Source of the DNA: Listeria rocourtiae FSL F6-920
GTDB taxonomy: Bacteria; Bacillota; Bacilli; Lactobacillales; Listeriaceae
Direction of reading: 5' to 3'
Assembly (NCBI RefSeq): GCF_000525975.1
Contig: NZ_AODK01000037.1
Location: 1-64,000, forward strand
DNA length: 64,000 bases
Shown: piece by piece, positions 39,146-47,802 of the stretch
How positions within the stretch are numbered: the first letter of the stretch is position 1
How the letters are laid out: each line of letters opens with the position of its first letter
Position numbers and translations under genes: made by a program
Notes under the pieces: model-generated
Told to the model about the DNA's origin: nothing
Seen by the model: only the letters and a program-made list of their open reading frames with translations
Database searches by the model: none

Positions 39146-39570
39146 AAACGTTAATGGACGAGCTAACAGAGGAGCAACAAGAGGCTATTCACTTGCTACT
39201 TGAGCAAATGGAGTACAGCAAGAAAGACGAAGACTACAAGTCGATGGACGCTATCGCCGAGGAAGTAGGTACGTGCAGAAAGACGTTGTACAACTGGCGC
39301 ACAAAGAACCCCGTATTCATGGAGGCGCTGGGATTGGCGACACAAGCACGACTTCAAACACTTGCACCTTATGCTTATGGCGCAATGAGCAAGTTGTTGA
39401 AAGGTAGTCAGCCGTCAACAAAGGCGCTTGACTTGTACTTTAAGCAGCAGGGCTGGACAAATGCCCCGCAAGAAATTAATATTACGACAAATAGCCGTGA
39501 TGATGCAGTTTTAGCTGAGGAAATCGCGCGCTTAGCCGTACAAACAGGTGTAGGTAATAATGACGCTTAA
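39130..39570 (+). CDS. terS: Terminase small subunit
   Basis: The product is 146 residues with an N-terminal helix-turn-helix-like domain (SMDAIAEEVGTCRKTLYNWRTKNP) and a helical C-terminal region, matching phBC6A51-type small terminases. It recognises the packaging site and activates TerL. ATG follows GGAGGTG. The last codons overlap the TerL start by 11 bases. Confidence 0.85.
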   Translation: MATRLETLMDELTEEQQEAIHLLLEQMEYSKKDEDYKSMDAIAEEVGTCRKTLYNWRTKNPVFMEALGLATQARLQTLAPYAYGAMSKLLKGSQPSTKALDLYFKQQGWTNAPQEINITTNSRDDAVLAEEIARLAVQTGVGNNDA

Positions 39571-41257
39571 CTGGCTCGACAGGCCGGCACGGCAAGTTCG
39601 TATTGACTTACTTAGGCAACACGCAAAGGCGCTTCAAAAATTACATAGCGAAGGTAAGGCGACAAGGACACAGCAAGGTACTCTGCTAGCTGACTTGCGC
39701 GAACTGGAACAACTAACGAGGGTACACCGTGCAGAGCATGATGTGCTCTTTTTCATGTATGAGTATTTTAGCGAAGACCGCAACCCCGATAACCTCGGTA
39801 ATTTGATTCCGGCTGGGCAGACGCTTGATACTGCCGCCGAGTTTCATGCGGAGTTATGCGGCATGCTGGATGATATTACGCAAGGTAAGGTTGATTCGCA
39901 TGTTGGTTGGGCGGTAGGACGAAATCACGCTAAGACAGCATACTTGTCGAACGGCTTTTTGTGCCATCAAGTCGTGTTTCGGTTGCGCAAGTATATCGTC
40001 GAGGTATCGGAGACAACCGATGTGGCGGGCGATTTTATCAACTGGACGAAATTACAACTTAAGTTTAACGCTAAATTGCGTGAAGACTTCGGCGAACTGC
40101 TTTACGAACAAAATAGCCGAAATGAGCTCGACAATAAATACGAGTTTATTACGTTATCAGGCACGAAGGTAGAGGCGAAGGGTACAGGCACACAGATGCG
40201 TGGGCTTCGTTATCTCAATACGCGCCCTGATTTATTTTTATTGGACGACCTTGAAAGTAATCAGAACACCAACACGAAGGAACTGCGCGAAAAGAATTTA
40301 CACTGGTTCCAGTCGGAAATGTTGCAGGCGTTGGATGCCGGCGGACTTTGCGTTTATATGGGGACGATTGTACACTACGATTCGCTACTCAATCACGTCA
40401 TCGTAAAAAGTCGCCAGTTCAAGTCGAAAAAGTTTCCCGCAATTACGTCATTCAGCGAACGCCCAGACCTATGGGAGAAATGGCGCGAAATTTACAATAA
40501 TGATGACGAGCTAGCTAAAGATAAGGCAGACGCTTTTTACGAGGAAAATCAAGCGGAAATGCTGATAGGTACCGGCACTTTATGGGCTTCTCGTTATGAT
40601 TATAAGTACTTCATGGAAAAACGCGAGGAAATGGGTTCGAAAGCGTTCAATCAAGAGTATATGAATAATCCTCTTGACGAAGAGAGTCGAGTATTTGATC
40701 CAGAAAAGTTTACTTACTACGTCGAAAGTGATTTGAACTTGAGTCAATGCGACATTTTCGGTGCAGTAGACTTTGCGATGGGCAAGCAGAAGGGCGACTA
40801 CTCGGCGCTTATTACAATCGCTCGCAAACGGGATACGGGTGTCTGTTACATAATTGATACGGTCGTTGAGCGCTTGAAGCCTGACGCTTTTTTAAAGTTG
40901 ATAGTAGAAAAAACGATGTATTATCAGTATGAAATGCTGGCAGTCGAAGCGCAGGCGGCACAAGAATGGTTTGCTGATAAGCTAAGCGAAGCATTACAGG
41001 CGCTTGGGTATCCATCATCGACGCGACTGAAAAAAGTTAAGCAAAAAACACGTAAAGAACTGCGTATTGAGGCAATGTTGCCTGATATTGAAAGCGGTCG
41101 TGTGCGTTTTCATAAGTCGCAGCGTATGTTAATCGAACAACTTGAGTACTATCCGAATCATAATCACGATGATGCGCCAGACGCTTTAGCTGACGCGCTT
41201 AAAATTGCCACAAAGGCGAAAGCTGTTGAAATAATCAAGCGCAGAGCATATCGATAA
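39560..41257 (+). CDS. terL: Terminase large subunit
   Basis: The product is 565 residues. The ATPase has a variant Walker A (GRNHAKT, residues 120-126) and Walker B (LFLLDD, 225-230). A C-terminal RNase H-like nuclease begins at FGAVDFAMGKQKGDYSAL with its metal-binding Asp residues; a later DDAPDAL motif supplies another. It cuts and pumps DNA into the prohead. Confidence 0.92.
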   Translation: MTLNWLDRPARQVRIDLLRQHAKALQKLHSEGKATRTQQGTLLADLRELEQLTRVHRAEHDVLFFMYEYFSEDRNPDNLGNLIPAGQTLDTAAEFHAELCGMLDDITQGKVDSHVGWAVGRNHAKTAYLSNGFLCHQVVFRLRKYIVEVSETTDVAGDFINWTKLQLKFNAKLREDFGELLYEQNSRNELDNKYEFITLSGTKVEAKGTGTQMRGLRYLNTRPDLFLLDDLESNQNTNTKELREKNLHWFQSEMLQALDAGGLCVYMGTIVHYDSLLNHVIVKSRQFKSKKFPAITSFSERPDLWEKWREIYNNDDELAKDKADAFYEENQAEMLIGTGTLWASRYDYKYFMEKREEMGSKAFNQEYMNNPLDEESRVFDPEKFTYYVESDLNLSQCDIFGAVDFAMGKQKGDYSALITIARKRDTGVCYIIDTVVERLKPDAFLKLIVEKTMYYQYEMLAVEAQAAQEWFADKLSEALQALGYPSSTRLKKVKQKTRKELRIEAMLPDIESGRVRFHKSQRMLIEQLEYYPNHNHDDAPDALADALKIATKAKAVEIIKRRAYR

Positions 41258-41271
41258 GGAGGTGACGCAAA

Positions 41272-42846
41272 ATAAACAGAAATATAATGACTGCCGACAC
41301 AATTAACAGTTTAATTAAGTCGCCGTTTCAGCAGGCGATTGGAGAGCAGGAAATGCAACGGCTGAACAAGCAAATTGAGTCTTACAATTACTACGATGGT
41401 TATCAGCACATTGACCCAATTTCTAAGCAGTTAGTTCGCGCTGAGGATTTACAGCGACCTGCTGGCTTTGACTATACTCCGACTCGTTTTTCGGTCAATT
41501 ACTTCAAGCGTTTTATTAATAATAAGGCGCAATGGCAAATGGCAGGCAAGCACGGTATTAACGTACCTGTGACGCTGATTGATGATGAAGAGGTACGCTT
41601 AAGTCCTGATTATGCGCCTAGTGCCGCACAAGTAGCGGAGTCGGAGCGTGCAGAGGGCTACGAGCGTTTATTATATCAGTTGTGGGACGAAAACGACATG
41701 CGTGCTAAGTTGTTGTCGGCGGCAAAAGACCGGCTGATTGCCGAGCGTGTAGCAGCTAAAATCGTATTCAACCCGCAAACTGGTAAGATTTCGTGGGTGT
41801 GGCACGCTGATACTGAGGTATTCCCCGTCTACAGTAACGACGATTACCGCATTCTTAAGGCAGTACATATCGTTTACGCAGAAAAGCTATTTGACGCAGA
41901 AGGTGAAGAAGTAGAGTTTATTCGAAAGCAATCGTTTATATTAACCACCGATAACGCAGGTAAGTCGATGTGCTATCTGACGGAGGGTTATTATACGATG
42001 GAGCTTGAAGAAGTCAAAATGTTGATACGCAATGAGCCGATGGGCATTGACTTCATTCCAGTCGTGCTTTTCCCCGTGCAGGGGCTTATTGACAGTCGTA
42101 CAGGCGAACGGACTGAACTCGATGATATGCGGCAAGTTACTGACCGTCTGAATCAATTAAACGAGGACGCTGTCGATAGTTTGCGATTTGAAATGTTTCC
42201 AGTGACGATATTTAAAAATATCAAGCGCGAGGACATGTTGAATATTGATATTGCACCAGGCGCCGCCGCCGCGATTAATTCGGACAACGATAAATCCCCT
42301 GACGCACAGAAACTAGAATCAAACTTCACTTACGGCAGCGCGCTAGACAATACGTTTTCAAGGCTTAAAGGGGCGCTACATGAAATCACAGGCATACCGA
42401 ATTTTACGGCGCAGGATTTGAATTTCGGCGGAATGAACGCGGAGGCATTGCAGGTACTATTTCATGACATCATACAAGATACCGAGGAGCATTGGCAAAC
42501 ATGGGGACGCGGTTTACCGGAATTACACGAGCTTACTATTCGCTATTTACAGGCACGCCTAGGCGCTCCTAATTTCAGCTATGATAAAGAAATAATTCGG
42601 AATATTGGCTCTAATTATAAAAGCGAAATGAAATTTGTATTACCTTTACCGGACAACCGCAAAGACTTAGTCGAACTGCTTATCGAAGAAACGTCAGCAG
42701 GATTCGAGTCAGTTGCGGGCGCAATGAGTAGGTTGGGCGTTGAGAACGCCACGGCTAAGAAGCAAGAAATCGAATCGGAGAAATTAGAACGGCGTAAAAC
42801 AACGGCTCCATACGCCGAGGAGCAGGAAGGACTAACGAATGAGTGA
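41272..42846 (+). CDS. Phage portal protein (SPP1 gp6-like); possible ATA start
   Basis: About 520 residues. The segment order (ESYNYYDGYQHIDPI, FSVNYFKRFINNKA, then a beta-rich clip region and NFGGMNAEALQVLF with a long C-terminal helix) fits the SPP1/PSA portal family. It forms the dodecameric DNA entry ring. ATG 41287 lies 24 bases after the strong AAGGAGGTG, too far. The in-frame ATA 41272 is nine bases away and may be the real start. Its end overlaps the scaffold start. Confidence 0.88.
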   Translation: MNRNIMTADTINSLIKSPFQQAIGEQEMQRLNKQIESYNYYDGYQHIDPISKQLVRAEDLQRPAGFDYTPTRFSVNYFKRFINNKAQWQMAGKHGINVPVTLIDDEEVRLSPDYAPSAAQVAESERAEGYERLLYQLWDENDMRAKLLSAAKDRLIAERVAAKIVFNPQTGKISWVWHADTEVFPVYSNDDYRILKAVHIVYAEKLFDAEGEEVEFIRKQSFILTTDNAGKSMCYLTEGYYTMELEEVKMLIRNEPMGIDFIPVVLFPVQGLIDSRTGERTELDDMRQVTDRLNQLNEDAVDSLRFEMFPVTIFKNIKREDMLNIDIAPGAAAAINSDNDKSPDAQKLESNFTYGSALDNTFSRLKGALHEITGIPNFTAQDLNFGGMNAEALQVLFHDIIQDTEEHWQTWGRGLPELHELTIRYLQARLGAPNFSYDKEIIRNIGSNYKSEMKFVLPLPDNRKDLVELLIEETSAGFESVAGAMSRLGVENATAKKQEIESEKLERRKTTAPYAEEQEGLTNE

Positions 42847-43391
42847 AGAAGTAAAAACTGAAACAACTGTAGGTAACCCGCCTGACGGGGCGAAAAATAC
42901 GGAAGAACCTACGCAAGAACAAACAACGCAAACGGTGCCATATGATCGCTTTAAAGAAATAAATGACGCTAAAAAAGCGAAAGAGACAGAGCTTGAGCAG
43001 TTGAAGGCACAGATTGCGGCGAAGGAAGCAAAAGAAGCCGAAGAAGCAGGGCAGTTTAAGGCGCTATGGGAGCAAGAAAAAAACCGCGCGAGAAGCGGCA
43101 GAACAAGCTCAAAAACGCATTCAGCTCGATTTCTTCAAAGAGGCAGAGTTAGCGAAGGCAGGTTACACAGGCGAACGACTTGCAACGGTTAAGGCGCTAG
43201 TAACTGGCGACACAGAGGAAGCTTTGACAGCGCAAATTACGTCATTCAAAGAAATGTTTCCGCCAGTGCATTATGCTGACCCTTCTGTTAATAACGGCGG
43301 TCAGCGCCCAACACCGCCCGCCACAAACGATGCTGAGGAAAAAGCACGGGAAGTAGCAAGAAAAATATTTAAACGAAAAGGCGCACGCTAA
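42839..43391 (+). CDS. Scaffolding protein; frame broken at an A7 run
   Basis: ATG 42839 overlaps the portal stop. A long acidic coiled coil (KAKETELEQLKAQIAAKEAKE) leads to the break at 43077-43083; six As restore ALWEQEKTAREAAEQAQKRI and a frame to 43391. Repaired length is 183 residues with a basic C-terminal tail (EVARKIFKRKGAR) as expected for capsid binding. The gene's place between portal and decoration protein supports the call. Confidence 0.82.
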
Positions 43392-43412
43392 GGCGCCAGA
43401 GGAGGAAAAGAA

Positions 43413-43787
43413 TTGCCAATTTACACACCAAAACAAAGCCGTACTGGATTTCAGGGCGGCAAAAACATTCTAGCAAGTGAGCATTTTACTTTTATTGAGG
43501 CAGGCGCAACGTTGGACGGCACTAAGTTTGGCGATACACATGTCGAGGTCGGCACTGCTATTGCGCAAGACGAAACGACAGGAAAATGGGTGCCTTTTGT
43601 TGACGCAGACGTAGATAAGTACGTTGATTTCGGTATTCTTAACGTCGACTGGAATAGTGACGGCGTAAATGACGGCATTGTCGGCGAAGTATTGACCCGT
43701 GGCGCTGTTTATGACGCAAGATTGGTCGGGGCTACTGACGCATTCAAAGAAAAAACACCAATTCGATATGTAAAGGAGATTGTATAA
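43413..43787 (+). CDS. Head decoration protein (lambda gpD-like)
   Basis: The product is 124 residues from TTG 43413, with GGAGG seven bases upstream. The beta-rich sequence with ASEHFTFIEAGATLD and GEVLTRGAVYDARLVGATD resembles gpD-type decoration proteins that stabilise the expanded capsid. It directly precedes the capsid gene, as in lambda. Confidence 0.75.
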   Translation: MPIYTPKQSRTGFQGGKNILASEHFTFIEAGATLDGTKFGDTHVEVGTAIAQDETTGKWVPFVDADVDKYVDFGILNVDWNSDGVNDGIVGEVLTRGAVYDARLVGATDAFKEKTPIRYVKEIV

Positions 43788-43790
43788 TAC

Positions 43791-44810
43791 ATGGCAGGAA
43801 TTACGCATTTAGAACAGTTTCAAGAGCCCGCAATGCGCGGACTGATTGACGAAAGTCAAAAACTAAGAGAGGAAACACCGACGTTTGGTGACCGCTTTTT
43901 GCCTGATGAAATGACGCATAGTACTAATTTCGCGTATGATATTGTGAAACAAACACGTCACCTAGCAGCAATGATTGGCTATGGCGCTGAACCGCCAGTG
44001 ATGGACAGAGACGCTGTTGCATCGAAAATGGGCGAGCTTGCTAAATTTGGTATTAAATATATTGTAACCGAGGAAGAATTACTTGCGTTAAATCAATCGC
44101 GTTCGAATTCAGAACATTCAGAATTGATTTCAAAGTTACAAACGAAAGCAATCGATATTTCAACGGCGATTAATGAGCGCATTCAAATTATGAAACTTCA
44201 AGCGCTAGCGCAAGGCAAAATTGAATATAACAAAAATAACGTCAAAGTACAATTCGACTATCAAGTACCAGCCGAACATAAAATCGCACTAACAGGGACG
44301 AATGCGTGGACTGACCCAACGGCTGACGCGCTAGGCGACTTGATTGGTTGGGCGGCTAAGTACGAAGAAACTAACGGACGGTCTGCTGAAACCATTGCAA
44401 TGCCACGTGAAGTATTCGCAATGCTAACGAAAAATCAGTCAATTATCGCAGAGGCTCGTCCGACTAACGCCACGGCAAAACGTGTAAGCCAAGGCGAAGT
44501 TGGCGAAGTGCTCGACGGCTACGGGTTACCCCCCATTGAAATTATCAAGAACCGCAAAGCAACGGTGCGAAATATGTATACGGGTGAGGATGAAGTTATT
44601 GAGTACTTCCCGCAAAACCGTGTTGTATTTTTAGCAGAAGGACTTGGTAATTTTCTATTCGGCCCGACGGTTGAGAATAACTTTAATCCGGGTATTTTTG
44701 TCGATGCATACGACAATAAGGAACCAATTCGCTCTATTCTACGCGGTGTTGCGGCAGGCTTCCCGATTATTGAAGACCCTAAACTAATTCTATTTGCGGA
44801 TGTGGCGTAA
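43791..44810 (+). CDS. Major capsid protein (lambda gpE-like)
   Basis: The product is 339 residues. FGDRFLPDEMTHSTNFAYDIV and the C-terminal VFLAEGLGNFLFGPTVENN, with GIFVDAYDNKEPIRSI, match the gpE family of HK97-fold capsid proteins. ATG 43791 has GGAG upstream and follows the decoration gene by three bases. No frameshift extension is apparent at its 3' end, unlike the PSA capsid gene. Confidence 0.88.
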   Translation: MAGITHLEQFQEPAMRGLIDESQKLREETPTFGDRFLPDEMTHSTNFAYDIVKQTRHLAAMIGYGAEPPVMDRDAVASKMGELAKFGIKYIVTEEELLALNQSRSNSEHSELISKLQTKAIDISTAINERIQIMKLQALAQGKIEYNKNNVKVQFDYQVPAEHKIALTGTNAWTDPTADALGDLIGWAAKYEETNGRSAETIAMPREVFAMLTKNQSIIAEARPTNATAKRVSQGEVGEVLDGYGLPPIEIIKNRKATVRNMYTGEDEVIEYFPQNRVVFLAEGLGNFLFGPTVENNFNPGIFVDAYDNKEPIRSILRGVAAGFPIIEDPKLILFADVA

Positions 44811-44811
44811 G

Positions 44812-45027
44812 ATGGCGAATATCAAAGTACGAGTAATTGATGGTATTGTTGACGGTGTGCACGCTGGTAAGGACGTAACCATTGATGAAGTTCATGTTGC
44901 GCGTCTTGTAAAAGCAGGCTTCATTGCGGAGCCAACAAAGACGCAAGAGCAGCCAGAAGACACTACGCCAGTGGTGCAAGAAAAAGCGCCAGCAAAGAAA
45001 GCTTCGACAAAGAAAAAAGCCGACTAG
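44812..45027 (+). CDS. Small phage protein with lysine-rich tail
   Basis: The product is 71 residues. The N-terminal half is a compact domain (KVRVIDGIVDGVHAGKDVTIDEVHVARLVKAGF); the C-terminal half is Glu/Gln-rich then KKASTKKKAD. It starts one base after the capsid stop (TAAGATG) and is probably translated by coupling. It may be a head-associated accessory protein; no family recognised. Confidence 0.6.
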   Translation: MANIKVRVIDGIVDGVHAGKDVTIDEVHVARLVKAGFIAEPTKTQEQPEDTTPVVQEKAPAKKASTKKKAD

Positions 45028-45038
45028 GAGGGTGACGG

Positions 45039-45401
45039 ATGACAAAAGATGAATTATTGACGCAACTAGAAGCGCGCTTTGCAGGCGTATCAGGTATGAC
45101 TATTGAATATTTAACAACCGCCTTGAATGAGGCAATGCGTTTAGAAGGATTCGCGTCGTCCGTAACCGTTTCTGACGCAGATGCTACACGTATTTTACTT
45201 CGTGCCCGCATCATAGTGACCGAGGATTTAGCGTTTAATACGGCGGCATATTTCAGTTTTAAGGACGGCGAAGAAAGTATTGATAAAAGCCGAATTTCGG
45301 CAAATTACTTACAGTTGCTTAGTCAACTGAAAGCTGAGTATGACGCCCAGTATACGCAAAATTCAGGCTTCAAAATAATGAAAAGGCTCGACCGATTATG
45401 A
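45039..45401 (+). CDS. Head-tail connector protein (adaptor)
   Basis: A 120-residue helical protein located after the capsid, where the gp6/gp15-like DNA-packaging adaptor lies in siphophages. The N-terminal helix bundle (LLTQLEARFAGVSGMTIEYLTTALNEAMR) fits that role. ATG follows GGAGGGTG; the stop overlaps the next ATG by four bases. Confidence 0.6.
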   Translation: MTKDELLTQLEARFAGVSGMTIEYLTTALNEAMRLEGFASSVTVSDADATRILLRARIIVTEDLAFNTAAYFSFKDGEESIDKSRISANYLQLLSQLKAEYDAQYTQNSGFKIMKRLDRL

Positions 45402-46195
45402 ACCAGCGCGAAGTCAACGAGTTTTTCGAAGATTTGGCGGCACAGTTCGTCATACTTGACGAAAAGCAGCAGCGTAGATTTACGAAAAGCGTGGACAATA
45501 TTCGGCTTGAAGTGCTGGACGTATTAGAAACGTATGCAGATGAAAATAGCGTTATACCTGCAAGTAGACGTGCGCAAGTGTTGCGTGCCTTCGATACAAT
45601 TGAGCAACAACTATACGCAACGATGTCGGTTGTGCTACAAGCTATTTTAGTTGAGACTGCTACATGGACTATAGAAAAAGTAAATAAATACCTCGCTAGA
45701 AACATGGACGCAGAGGCGCAAGCAGACTTAGTTCAAGCTGTTGTCAAAAACGTTGTATCAAGGCGTGAACCTGCTGATGAACTTCAATTGAGCGATAGGC
45801 TCTATCGATTGTCGGGCGATTTGACGGACGATTTCCGCAAGACCGTGCGTTTATCCATTTCACGCAAGCAGACTATTAATAAGACTGGGCGCGAAATAAA
45901 AGCAGCAGTCGACAGTAGGGAATGGCATTATAAGCAATTGAGTGGCTCGGAAAGTCCTGTTACGTATCGAAAAGCAATTGGCGAAATCGCAAAGAAAAGT
46001 GAACAAGTAAAAGCGGTTAGGCTACATGCCGGAGTCAAACGCTCGCGAATTTGCCTCGGATTGTCAAAGGAAAACCGTCATGGCTTAGGTGCTGGCGTAT
46101 TCTTGCCGGAAAAAGACGATGATATATACAGCCCGCACCCGAAGTGTACTTCATTCTTGACTTACGAATTAACCAACGAGGAGGGTGACTTATGA
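45398..46195 (+). CDS. Minor head / head morphogenesis-like protein
   Basis: A 265-residue, largely helical protein with a C-terminal Cys/His-containing end (ICLGLSKENRHGLGAGVFLPE, then SPHPKCTSFLTYEL) reminiscent of the C-terminus of SPP1 gp7/Mu gpF minor head proteins. It overlaps both neighbours by four bases, indicating a tightly coupled late operon. The call is from position and the C-terminal pattern. Confidence 0.55.
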   Translation: MNQREVNEFFEDLAAQFVILDEKQQRRFTKSVDNIRLEVLDVLETYADENSVIPASRRAQVLRAFDTIEQQLYATMSVVLQAILVETATWTIEKVNKYLARNMDAEAQADLVQAVVKNVVSRREPADELQLSDRLYRLSGDLTDDFRKTVRLSISRKQTINKTGREIKAAVDSREWHYKQLSGSESPVTYRKAIGEIAKKSEQVKAVRLHAGVKRSRICLGLSKENRHGLGAGVFLPEKDDDIYSPHPKCTSFLTYELTNEEGDL

Positions 46196-46575
46196 TTACA
46201 GACGCTGACAAAGCGTTTATGAGTCAAGCGAGAGCCGATATGCTGGGCGGTCGGACGTTTACGATTATCTTATTGCCTGACGAAGTTGAAGCGACTGACC
46301 CTGACACAGGCGAAGAAGTAAAAATACCAAGCGCACCAGTCGAGGTTCAAGCGCATGTAACAGAGTCTCCAACATACAGTAGTTCGGGCGGCTGGGACAT
46401 TTCGGACGGTTTATTGATTTATACAGCAGATATCAAGGCGGACATTAATATCGAGGACTGGGTAGACGTCACATACTTCGAATATAACAGCGATAAATAC
46501 CGCGTCATTCGTAAGCCGCAAAAAGGCATAAGTAAACGTAATCGGGTCGAGGTTTTTGGGGAGTTGATAACTTAA
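46192..46575 (+). CDS. Head closure / head-tail joining protein
   Basis: A 127-residue beta-rich protein with SSSGGWDISDGLLIYTADIKAD and DKYRVIRKPQKG segments, fitting the stopper (gp16/H_T_join-like) family by position and pattern. ATG follows GGAGGGTG. It overlaps the following gene by one base (TAATG). Confidence 0.6.
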   Translation: MITDADKAFMSQARADMLGGRTFTIILLPDEVEATDPDTGEEVKIPSAPVEVQAHVTESPTYSSSGGWDISDGLLIYTADIKADINIEDWVDVTYFEYNSDKYRVIRKPQKGISKRNRVEVFGELIT

Positions 46576-46923
46576 TGAGAATAAATATGCATGCAACAAT
46601 GGGGAGCTCGTTAAGTAAAAAGTTAGACATTGCCTTATATGAAAAGGCTGTAGGCGTAACAACTGAAAGGCAAGTACTCGCGTCAAGCAGTAAGACGGCA
46701 CGATATGCGCCGCGAAAGACGAGTGCGTTAGCTAATAGCTTTCCGGCAAGCGTTCATAAAGTCGATGCGACAACATGGGCATACGGAAGCGACCGAGAAT
46801 ACGCCGAGATTCAGGAGCACACGAACCGAAATAAAAAAAGGCTTTGTACGAAAGACAATTCAAGAGGACACGCCTGTTTTCAAAGCGAACCTCAAGAGCG
46901 CAGTCAAAAGGGCGGCTAAGTAA
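46575..46923 (+). CDS. Tail completion protein (HK97 gp10-like); frame broken at an A7 run
   Basis: ATG 46575 overlaps the previous stop. Residues 1-85 (SSKTARYAPRKTSALANSFPASV, then WAYGSDREYAEIQEH) match gp10-like proteins. At 46833-46839 one A is extra; six As restore NKKGFVRKTIQEDTPVFKAN and the frame ends at TAA 46921-46923, overlapping the next ATG. Repaired length is 115 residues. Confidence 0.75.
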
Positions 46924-47324
46924 TGCCTTTCGAAGAGCAAAACGCAATTCGTGCGCAAATAAAAGCATCGACAGGTTTAGATGTTATTGTTGAATACGAT
47001 GGACTACAACTGCCGTCGTCAGATAAAAAGCCTTTTCTTACGATTGAGCTTTTAAATGACGCCGGCACATCGAGCACTAAACTGCGTGATTCGGTCGCAT
47101 CAACAAACCTTTATCAGCTCGGTATATACCCGCAAACAAATAGGCAACAACGTGAATTAAGCGCCCAAATTAAACAGGCGCTTCTTTTTCATACATACGA
47201 TGGCTTTCAGGTATTGGACAACGTTTCTATTGCACCAATTCCGCCAGAAAGCCCATCGGACGAAGTTAATTTTCATAGAGCGTTCGTTAGTTTTACGACT
47301 AGCCGACGAGACCATAAACAATAA
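46923..47324 (+). CDS. Tail terminator / minor capsid protein
   Basis: A 133-residue alpha/beta protein just before the tail tube gene. The segments PFLTIELLNDAGTSST, NLYQLGIYPQTNRQQRELSAQIKQAL and a final beta strand with FHRAFVSFTT fit the gpU/gp17-like terminator fold. ATG overlaps the repaired stop of the preceding gene. Confidence 0.6.
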   Translation: MPFEEQNAIRAQIKASTGLDVIVEYDGLQLPSSDKKPFLTIELLNDAGTSSTKLRDSVASTNLYQLGIYPQTNRQQRELSAQIKQALLFHTYDGFQVLDNVSIAPIPPESPSDEVNFHRAFVSFTTSRRDHKQ

Positions 47325-47336
47325 GGAGGAAAACAT

Positions 47337-47801
47337 TTGTCAATTGAATACATAGGCGAAGACATTCTCTACCTCTTATCGATTCCTGCAACAGATGGTA
47401 GTGGCGATACATATGAGCGATTTTTTAATCAAACAGACGGTAATACTTCTATCGAGGCAGACGATGTTGAGTTAGAGACGAAAGATAAAACGGAAACAGC
47501 ATACGGAAAGGTAGGGCAGACGATTAGTTTTGGCGGTATTATGACGGAAGGCGACGTCGCGTTTAACGCACTTAAGGTGGCAATACGTAAAAAGAAATAT
47601 GTGTCTATTGTCGAGTTTGACAAGCGCACAATGGAAGGCGAGCAAGGCGTTTATAAATTAAATAGTTATGAAAAAGATAGTAGTGTAGGAGACAACGTGT
47701 CACTATCTATTGAAGCCTCATTGTCGGGCGAAGTCACGCCTGTAACACTGACCGAAATCCCTGACGGTGCTCCGCCGAACGAAGCTGACGGCACACCCTA
47801 A
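47337..47801 (+). CDS. Major tail protein (tail tube), short form
   Basis: The product is 154 residues from TTG 47337 with GGAGG seven bases upstream. The core (FFNQTDGNTSIEADDVELETKDKTETAYGKVGQTISFGG, then KKKYVSIVEFDKRT and GEQGVYKLNSYEK) matches phi13/PSA-type major tail proteins. The frame stops at CCC-TAA (47796-47801), where a +1 slip would extend it into the 637-residue domain encoded to 49715. Most copies should be this short form, polymerised as the tube. Confidence 0.88.
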   Translation: MSIEYIGEDILYLLSIPATDGSGDTYERFFNQTDGNTSIEADDVELETKDKTETAYGKVGQTISFGGIMTEGDVAFNALKVAIRKKKYVSIVEFDKRTMEGEQGVYKLNSYEKDSSVGDNVSLSIEASLSGEVTPVTLTEIPDGAPPNEADGTP

Positions 47802-47802
47802 T
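47793..47802 (+). other. Predicted programmed +1 frameshift site (CCC-TAA)
   Basis: The zero-frame codons are ACA-CCC-TAA. A Pro tRNA on CCC (47796-47798) can re-pair with CCT (47797-47799), moving to AAT and avoiding the slow stop codon. The joined protein reads smoothly from GTP to NPPQNFRITK. The downstream frame has no ribosome binding site or plausible start. Listeria phage PSA uses overlapping Pro codons in the same way. Confidence 0.8.

Noticed and set aside
43791-44814. PSA-type +1 frameshift at the end of the capsid gene
   Set aside because: The capsid ends GCG-TAA without overlapping Pro codons, and the next frame has its own ATG and family-like start.
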